A stretch of DNA of 64,000 nucleotides from assembly GCA_015832175.1 (NCBI GenBank), contig WJXW01000001.1:434001-498000 (forward strand). Reading direction: 5' to 3'. Positions within the stretch are counted from its first letter, which is position 1. Every line of letters starts with the position of its first letter. Both the position numbers and the translations under genes were made by a program. This document shows, piece after piece, positions 56,282-64,000 of this stretch. The notes beneath the pieces were generated by a model. It was given only the letters and a program-made list of their open reading frames with translations, was not told the origin of the DNA and made no database searches. The stretch is from Paraphaeosphaeria minitans (Eukaryota > Ascomycota > Dothideomycetes > Pleosporales > Didymosphaeriaceae).

Positions 56282-57507
56282 ATGTTGCAGCCCCGGATAT
56301 GCAGCCTGCAGGCCTCGCGCATTGGCCGGGCGCTGCTCCAGCCTGCGCGCCGGTATGCCACCGCCGTTGAACACGCACCGTCGCCCGCCTTTGAGCCTAC
56401 AGTTCAGGCCGACGGCGACGTCCTCCAGTCCAGAGAGCCGCGGCGAGACAAATTCATCCCACTGCGAACTTACAAGCCACGCACGCCCGGTCTGCGGCAT
56501 CTGAAGCGACCCGTCAACGATCATCTGTGGAAGGGGCGGCCTCACATCCAGCTCACGATTGCGAGGAAGGGCCAGCACTTGGGAGGAAGGAACAACACCG
56601 GCCGTGTCACCGTGAGGCATCGAGGTGGTGGTCACAAGAGGCGTATCCGTATCGTGGACTACAAGCGGTACCTCCCCGGCAAGCACATCGTGGATCGGAT
56701 TGAGTACGACCCGAATCGCAGCGCCCATCTTGCCCTCGTCACCCGCGTCGCGACTGGCGAGAAGACGTACATTGTCGCAGCCGATGGAATGCGCGAAGGT
56801 GACGAGGTCGAGAGCTACAGAAGCGGAATCCCGAAAGATCTCATCGCGGACATGGGTGGCGTCATTGATCCTGGTATGCTTGCAGCAAAGACGGCAGCCC
56901 GAGGCAACTGCCTACCAATCCACATGGTTCCGCTGGGTTCCCAAGTCTTCAACGTAGGCTCCAAGTCCCAGGGAGGCGGTGTCTTCTGCCGGAGTGCTGG
57001 AACATACGCAATTGTCGTTACCAAAGAAGAGGTGGAGAAGTCAAAGGGCATGGAGATCAAGAGCGTCACCGTTCGCTTGCAGAGCGGTGAGCTGCGAAAG
57101 ATCAGCTCGGACGCCTGCTGCACCATCGGGGTAGCGAGCAACCCACAGAATCACTTCAGGTCTCTGGGTAAAGCTGGTCGGTCACGATGGCTAGGAAGGA
57201 GGCCAGAGGTTCGTGGTCTTGCTATGAACGCCGGTAAGTGAAGGGAGCGAGTTGCTGTGATGTGACACGTCACTAATAATGTTGCAGCTGATCATCCCCA
57301 CGGTGGTGGTCGTGGTAAATCGAAGGGTAATGTCCATCCCGTCAGTCCATGGGGAACACCGGTAAGTCTACGTTGCATGGCGATCCATTTTCGTCGCTCA
57401 CTAGTCTACAGGCGAAAGGTGGTTTCAAGACAAGGCACAAGAGAAACAAGCACACCTTCCTTGTCCAAGACCGGCCACGAAACCAAGGCAAGCGTAGACC
57501 TAGGTAG
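56282..57507 (+). CDS. RML2: Mitochondrial ribosomal protein uL2m
   Basis: Core large-subunit protein beside the peptidyl-transferase centre of the mitochondrial ribosome. Exons 56282-57233, 57288-57361 and 57412-57507 give 373 residues; introns are 54 and 50 bp. The presequence is [40 protein letters not shown] and DYKR mark the RNA-binding domain; then [14 protein letters not shown] and [18 protein letters not shown]; then the C-terminal loop [20 protein letters not shown] and PWGTP, created by the two splices. The His in HPHGGG corresponds to the universally conserved His229 of bacterial L2. The tail is basic ([17 protein letters not shown]). Without splicing the frame ends after AMNAGK at 57241 and the conserved loop would be lost. 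Confidence 0.95.
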
Positions 57508-58505
57508 AGAAGGGTTGTCTCCTGTATCATATCACCTGTTGTCCATATGTACCATAGCAATCCATGGGGCTACAAGCTTAGCCATAGGGTTCTCGATCGT
57601 ACATGATCTTTATCCTGTCATCTTGTCAAACCACAAGGGGAGGGATGTTGCGAGTTGGCAGTCCACAGCTCAGTGAGGGGGTGTAATCCACACAGCTCAG
57701 TGAAGGGTGGTAGCTCAATCTTCTCTCTGGTTACCTCCTTAGAGCAAAGCTTCGTACTGATCCAGACGGCGTGGGCTGCGAAGGACAGGGATCTTAGGTC
57801 ATGGACATAGCGGACATGTCTAAAGCCTGCACGGGCCCCGCCCCCACAACAGCCCATGAACAAGGACAGTCTTGAGCCTCAAACTCCAGACTTTGGCAGA
57901 GGTGTGGGCTGCTCGAGTGTCCAAAGATGCTTCCTATTCCCAAAGTCAGAGCGGTAGTCTACCCGAGCTGCTGTGCGACGGGCGCACATGCTGAGCATAT
58001 GTATATCGCAGCATCGGCGCGTCCGTGATTATTCGTCCTAAGCAGCCAACGATAGGTAGGTAGGTTACGCGTGTACTGTTATGCCTGGGTATGCAGGGCG
58101 CATTGTCGGCTCTTGAGCCTTATATCCAAGACGTCAGCATGCGTCCACGTATATTCCATGCTAACCTTGATCTTCCTACCTCGATGCTACACCTCCTTGG
58201 TACCGAACCAAGTCACCGCATCATTTGCGGTTCAAGCCATGCCTGAACTCGCACATCGGGTTACATCCCACCCCGACGCTTAGATCTTAGCTACCCGTCC
58301 ACAGCTTTCTTTCATATCACACAGCCTCCGCAAGCCTCGACACTGTACATACTGCGAAGCAACGTCTATCGCATCCCGTCCTATTCGCTGCAGCCCGCGG
58401 AGACCAATCGTCCCCACCCCCAACCGCTGCTTACTGCGGACCACCTGCATCTTCCCAAGGAGCTGCGATACACACTCGAAAACGGACGCCGCCAGACGTT
58501 CGATC
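57508..58505. other. Intergenic region, nothing identified
   Basis: 3' flank of uL2m and 5' region of the second regulator. Small frames only. I looked for tRNA A/B boxes and found none that pair into an acceptor stem. A 17-bp CCACA(C)AGCTCAGTGA phrase occurs twice near 57,662-57,705. Confidence 0.55.
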
Positions 58506-60979
58506 ATGCCCTCAGCGGACACAGAATCGCCGGACGAGAGCTTCTTCAACGACCTGTCGCAGCAGGGCCCAGATTCAAACGAGATCAATGCGACTACAGA
58601 TGCGCCGGTGACCCGCAAGGACGACGCGGCGAGCAAACAGAAGCGCATAGCTTGCGTGCTGTGTCGTAAAAGGAAGCTGCGATGCGATGGGACCAGGCCG
58701 ACGTGTGGAACCTGCAAGCGTCTGTCGCATGACTGCACATACGATGAGGTGCGCAAGAAGAGCGGGCCGAAGCGGGGATACGTGAAGCTCTTGGAAGCCC
58801 GCCTACGTACGTGTAGAAATAGCAACACTCTCCGCGACATGGCTGACAGGCTGGCATGTAGAGCAGGTTGAGACTCTTCTCAAGAGTCAGCCATCCACCG
58901 AACAGAACAGAGAACCCGCGCGACCGGACGCGACGACCGCATACGTCGCGAATACAGCACAACATCCGCTGCCCAACTCAAACGAATTTTTAGGAGCCCC
59001 AGATGCAGGGCCCAACATATCGCCGGGGCCCGAGGCCTTTTCCAACAGCGCAACGTCGCCAGAGGGTGAGTTCCAGTGGGAAATGATTGGCTTGGGCTTG
59101 GATGAGCCGCTTCCTCCTCAGGATGTACAAGATGAGCTGTAAGATGAAAGCAACCCCAGAAGATCCCGGGCTGACGATGCCAGCTACCAAATATACTTTA
59201 CGAAGATACATCCGTCGTTGCCCCTCATCCACAGACCACGCTTCATGGCCGCTATGAACCTCGCGCCTCACATGCGACCGCCAATCTGCTTACGATACGC
59301 CATGTGGACGCACGCGGCTTCTGTGGCCGACAAGTACGATGCACTGCAGGAACACTTCTACCAACGGGCGCGGAAGTACGCCCAGTCAGACGAAATGAAA
59401 GGCCATGGCGAGGGGACCATAACACTGGCACATTGTCAAGCATGGGCCTTGATATCGACATACGAGTTCAAACAAATGTATTTTCCGCGAGCTTGGATGT
59501 CGTCGGGTCGAGCGACCCGCTTGGCACAAATGATGCAGCTGCATCGTCTGGATGGTGTCGGACTGGACGTGAAGCAATGTCTCCCACCTCCGAAGGATTG
59601 GACAGAGCGAGAGGAGAGGAGACGAACATTCTGGATGGCGTTTAACATTGATCGCTATGCTAGCATAGGAACCGGCTGGCCGATGACCTTTGATCAACGC
59701 GACGTAAGTTGCTGGGAATACACCCATTGCGTTGGCGCTGACCCGGAGTACAGATCCTCACCAACTTGCCAGCCAGCGACGATGCTTTTGAAAGGAGCAA
59801 ACCGATGGCCACTGGCTCTCTTGAGCAAGCACTGGCAACCAATGGAGCTGGAAGTTTACAGTCCTTCGGCGGTGTAGTCCTGACGGCAGCCCTCTTTGGC
59901 CAGAACTTGCTACACCTACATCGGCCTGGCCCCGATGACAACGATGATGACCTGAACGGTGGCTTTTGGACACGGCACAGATCCATTGAAGGAATGCTAC
60001 TCCAGACCTCACTGGGCCTTCCCGACCACTTGCGATTACCTAACGGATTGGCGGATCCGAACACGGTCTTCATGCACATGTGCATTCACACTTCGACAAT
60101 CTGCCTCCACCAAGCCGCGATATTCAAGGCAGACAAGTATCGTCTGCCGATCAACGTCAGCAATGAAAGCAAGATTCGATGCGTCACTGCTGCCGCTGAA
60201 ATTGCTTCCGTCATGCGAATGATTAGCCACTTGGATCTGGCCGCAGTATGTTCAACACGATTTTTGCAAATAAATGCTAATATGAAGCAGATGAACCCTT
60301 TTATATCGTTCTGTGTATATGTTGCAGCTAGAGTGTTCGTACAGTATCTCAAGACCCGCCCCAGAGATCAGCAGATGCAAGCTTCTCTGCAATTCCTCCT
60401 CACAGCTATGCAAGCGCTTCGACGAAAGAACCCCCTCACGGAATCTTTCCTTGTTCAACTTGACCTTGACCTTGAGAGTGCTGGTGTTCTTGGTCTGGGA
60501 CAAAAACCATATCGACCACCGCAGACAGGTGGCACAGTAAGTGAAGCCATGCAGCCTCCCAACACAGAGAAGTCCTACCCTTTTCAGGAATATCACATTG
60601 AATTTTCTAACATTTACTAGAACGGTGTGATTTCAGTGAATTCTGACCCGGTCGGCTGTAGTCCTTTGTTCGAAATCCGTGATACGCAGAATCCCAGCCA
60701 TAGCATCAACCAATATGGAAACGGAGATCCTCCTAGACCAGCCCTGAATTGCGGTGTTGCGACGGGACAGCCTTTCCATCTCTCTAGTGTGTCATCCATT
60801 GCTGCAGACACGCAAAACACGCAATTCATGCCAATGTCGAGAGACAGTTATGGTCTTCCCATGGACAACACAGTGACACTAGACAACACCGAAATGGATC
60901 TCACGCCCGATAGCAACGCTGAACAGGCGAGCCCTGTAACAACGACATCAAACACTCGCTCGCAGTCTCTCTCGCATTC

Positions 60980-61010
<31 letters not shown>

Positions 61011-61403
61011 TCAGGCTCGCATTCGTCATACTCCCCTGTGCAAAACACCGACCCAATTCCCTACCGCCCTTCACCACGAATGGCGAACCGAATACCAAAC
61101 CCACCAAACCAAGCCACCTCGACCCTAGACACCGTCTTCTATTCCACGAGCAACGACATGCTGGACGCAAACTTTGCTTACGGCAGCACAACACCCGGGA
61201 AACCTCCCGTGGGCGGGGACGTCGACTTCAACATGGGCATCCTGGGAAACGAGTGGGACATGGGACATTTGACAGGCGGCCCCTCAGGCACAGGCATGAC
61301 GCCCATGTCCGAAGGCGCGTGGAACGACCTGCTGCAGAACATGAACATGGGCTGGGATTCCATGGGGCCCCCGCATCCCGAATTCGGCGCCCAGAAGGGG
61401 TAG
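58506..61403 (+). CDS. Zn2Cys6 fungal transcription factor (regulator 2)
   Basis: Gal4-type nuclear regulator. Six exons: 58506-58806, 58862-59138, 59184-59703, 59754-60245, 60291-60536 and 60621-61403, giving 872 residues; introns are 45-84 bp. The zinc cluster is Cys50, 53, 60, 67, 70 and 77 (CVLCRKRKLRCDGTRPTCGT then C), followed by a linker KKSGPKRGYVK and a coiled coil LLEARLQQVETLLK restored by splice 1. The fungal transcription factor domain has YFTKIHPSLPLIHRPRF, QAWALISTYEF, MMQLHRLD and ERRRTFWMAFNIDRY. The C-terminal region is disordered, with a ten-residue Gly run from a GGC microsatellite near 60,981-61,010. The target is unknown. Retaining the last intron would end the protein at 60620, giving a shorter form. 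Confidence 0.9.
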
Positions 61404-62399
61404 ACTAGGTAGTGCCTCGTCCGCGGTCGCCGCAGGTCGAGACACCACCTCCCCCCCGACGACACTTGGCACGTATGGGTGGACGGACGGACGGTACGAC
61501 GGGGCTCTTTCAGGGGCTCGGAAGACGGGTTTACGGATGGGATAGATCGGTTTGATTATGGATACAGGAAATACCCACCGTCGCTTCGTCACGCGCGAGC
61601 TTTTGCTTTTGGGTAATATGCACGGGGAGTGCTGGCTCACGGATTGGCCATGCGGCTTAGGCTGGCTGGCTGGCTGGCTGGGTTTGTTGCATCGATTGTT
61701 ATTTTCTATCAATCGGAGGCGTACTGCGGCGCCCGTGTACCACCCCCACTTGTAGTATACAATATGTATGCCGATGTCGCTTGGTCCTTCCGTGACGTAT
61801 CTCATGCCTACAGAGCTCAGCAGTAGGCTGAAAACACGAGTTCTAGGGACTCATGAATCGAGCGATGATGGCTTCGCATTCACTGTGCAGTACCTGTAAA
61901 CCATTATCGTCCTCCTTACGCCGCCAAAGTGACATCGCAGACGCCCAAAACGACACGCTAGGATACCCTCTATCGCATATCCGCCATCAAAACCATCTCA
62001 TTTCCTCCTCTGCGTGAGTAGTTCCAAAAGCACAGGCATCACCGGTAATTCTCACAAGCGACATGGCAATGCACGACAGAGGGAAAAACAAAGCATGTAC
62101 CGATTTCCATTCCTGCATGGCCTTTGCCATTCAATCTTCAGAAACCCGAGCCACCAAAACCACGAGTGGTAGCATCTCGAACCGGTTGCAAGACCGCAAC
62201 CATCCATCCATAAAAATACTGATTTCCATGTATGAGACTCCTCCGCGGATAGCTCTGACGGGGATAGGTCTTACCGATCGTCGCCAGCTGCCTGTTCGCG
62301 GAGCAGTGAGAATTTTGTGTGGCAACCAGAGGCATAATTATCCCGTGGTGCCTTTAGCCCCTGTGAGGAGAAACCGTGAGGTTTCTCGCTGTGCTTGCT
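61404..62399. other. Convergent 3' flank region
   Basis: Lies between the stops of regulator 2 and the minus-strand gene at 62400. Contains a GGCT run near 61,660-61,680 and GGAC repeats near 61,480-61,495. No gene or RNA supported. Confidence 0.6.
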
Positions 62400-63992
62400 T
62401 CAGATCAGACTCTCCTGGGAGAGCGTAGAGACACGCGGCGAGGGGGCGATCGCCGGGTAGTCCGGTACCTTGACACGGTCGGACTGGTAGATCACCTGCG
62501 AAAGCTCCATGAGCTTGGTCGTCAAGAGTCGAATACCGTCACCAGGACGCGGTTTGCCCGTGTGATCGAGCTTTGGCGGTTGCTCCGGTTCGTTCGGATC
62601 ACAGAAGAGCCCATCGTTGGGGAGGAAGGTGGCCACGGTGTTTACCCATACACCATGTTCACCTTGTCGCAGTTGTTCTGTCGTAGCAAGGAGAGAACGC
62701 CAGTCGCTGTGATAAACGTTCAGGCCCCAGCAAGAAATATTCGCGCCCGGGTACCACATTGAAGTGGCGTTGACTTTGTAGCCCGTCTTCTTGATGCTGA
62801 AAGTATATATCTTGTCCAGACGGCCGGTCAAGAGTCCCAGCGAGAGGCCATGAGGGAATTCTAGAAAAGCCTGCTTCGATCCAGTGTCGTACTTTGGCTT
62901 GATCTGAGTCTCATCGGCAAAGTGACGAATGGCCGTGGGGACCAGTGTCGCTTTCAACGGGATCATAGATGTGAGACTGAATTGCCAGCCTTTGCTCCTA
63001 CGACACTCGTTAGCGCATGCTCCGTTGCGTGACACAACTGCGTAGGACGAGCGTTCTGAACTTCTATCTGGATTACTCTTGCTTGACCATGTCCTGTCAA
63101 ATAGGTATGGTCCCACATTCCGTGCCCAACAAAGTGTTAGTGACTTACTCTCCGAGCTCCAAGAGCTTAATGTCAATGTTCTCTTTTGGCGCAATGCGTC
63201 CGGCCTCAAGGCGATAGAATTTCGTGTGCTCTGTACGCTTTTCATAGAGACCATCCTCGTCGACCATCCAGAGGGATTGAACGACGTAGGGTGATGAGGT
63301 GGACTGAGAAGCATTGGGGTCCTTAAAGACCCAGGTGCCGCGAAGTATCGGAAACCAACTCTCCGGACCATCAGCATCGGCAAGTCCAAGAAGATGATTC
63401 GCAGCAATAAGGCGCCCAAGGAGCTCTTCGCCACCCTTATTATCAAAAAGCCTACGCACGTCTTAGTTGGTTAGAGGAATAGATGCGCGCGAACATACCA
63501 ATGCTTGACTACGAAGTCCGATTCTTTCTGGGCCGTAACACCAGACAGGAATTTTTCCAGGTCAGGCTTCCCACCGGCGTCCGATATTGGTTGTTTCATG
63601 GCAAGACAGCCGAGGCGAATTGAGAGATCATGTGTGCCTTGTTCGTATCGGGCAATGTCAAGAGCTCGCTGGATCTCCGTCTGTAACTCGTATTGCTGCG
63701 CAAGCTGGAGATCCTGCCAGTAGTCATCAGGCTCGCTGCTTGTTATGGCGCAGCGTAAGAGGCGAGGGGAAATGGGATGCGTAGTGTGATCCGGCCACCA
63801 GCTCTCCGCTTTCTCGTAGACAACGCTCTCTTTTGTGCCTTCTCTCGCGTCCAGTATCATGTATGTTGGGTACGTGCCCTTGTTGAGTGCTAGTCGCACT
63901 TTTTCGAAAAGAACCTTGAGATGATGCTCGGCCGATCGAGCATTCCTGATATCGGATCCGCGTATTTCGAGGTGGTTCAATCCGGCTGCCAT
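62400..63992 (-). CDS. Unrecognised fungal protein, possibly incomplete at 5' end
   Basis: Three exons on the minus strand: 63499-63992, 63149-63451 and 62400-62997, giving 464 residues. The joins make KHW+LFDNKGGEELLGRL and LELGE+SKGWQFSLTS. The second intron is 151 bp, with a GCTAAC branch point 11 nt before its AG; an alternative acceptor leaves exon 3 starting at 63093, also in frame and adding 32 residues. Seen: soluble, charged protein, no signal peptide or membrane segment; motifs LRGTWVFKDP, WMVDEDGLYEKRTEHTKFYR, WGLNVYHSDWRSLL. I do not recognise a catalytic motif; it may belong to one of the large uncharacterised fungal DUF families. The ATG at 63992 follows an in-frame TGA after one codon, but a further upstream exon beyond the window cannot be excluded. 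Confidence 0.7.
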
Positions 63993-64000
63993 TTTTCAGT

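Noticed and set aside
58220..58245. A GGTTCAAGCC phrase resembling a tRNA B box
   Set aside because: No matching A box or acceptor-stem pairing could be found around it.

Overview
The window reads as a nuclear chromosome fragment of a filamentous ascomycete (Pezizomycotina, probably Dothideomycetes; the class is an inference). The evidence is short introns (45-109 bp) with GT...AG ends and CTAAC/CTGAC-like branch points, two Zn2Cys6 regulators, nuclear genes for mitochondrial translation, and a sharp split into two base compositions. Positions 1 to about 36,200 are an AT-rich isochore made of dead retrotransposons. The damage is the pattern expected of repeat-induced point mutation (RIP): CpA to TpA on either strand, so Trp and Gln codons become stops and zinc-knuckle His/Cys codons become Tyr. 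Positions from about 36,300 to 64,000 are GC-rich and gene-dense. I found no tRNA, rRNA or CRISPR array.

AT-rich part, left to right: the 3' end and LTR of a Ty3/Gypsy chromovirus (1-935); a second Gypsy body with chromodomain, missing its 5' end (936-6406); an unidentified minus-strand coding relic and two tandem-repeat fields (6407-11353); an inverted Gypsy chromovirus with both LTRs (11354-18055); and a three-layer nest (18056 to about 34,100). In the nest, an old minus-strand Gypsy relic is split inside its gag zinc knuckle by a plus-strand Ty1/Copia element (19654-33079, TSD GTAAG). That element is split inside its RNase H by a younger minus-strand Ty1/Copia element (24971-31237, TSD AAATC). 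A 50-bp minisatellite (35715-36264) lies exactly on the isochore border, and its units grade from mutated to unmutated.

Gene-rich part: a Zn2Cys6 regulator (38163-41020, +); a secreted GH35 beta-galactosidase (42584-45887, +); a patatin-like lipase-family protein whose catalytic motifs look lost (46005-47837, -); mitochondrial prolyl-tRNA synthetase (48417-50300, -), head-to-head with mitochondrial ribosomal protein uL10m (50593-51627, +); a HIT-family protein (51845-52615, -); B-type cyclin (53773-55368, -), head-to-head with mitochondrial ribosomal protein uL2m (56282-57507, +); a second Zn2Cys6 regulator (58506-61403, +); and an unrecognised conserved-looking protein (62400-63992, -). Three of these genes serve mitochondrial translation and two of them share a 292-bp promoter region. 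Exon joins were worked out by hand from splice signals, reading frame and family motifs; all total a multiple of three.
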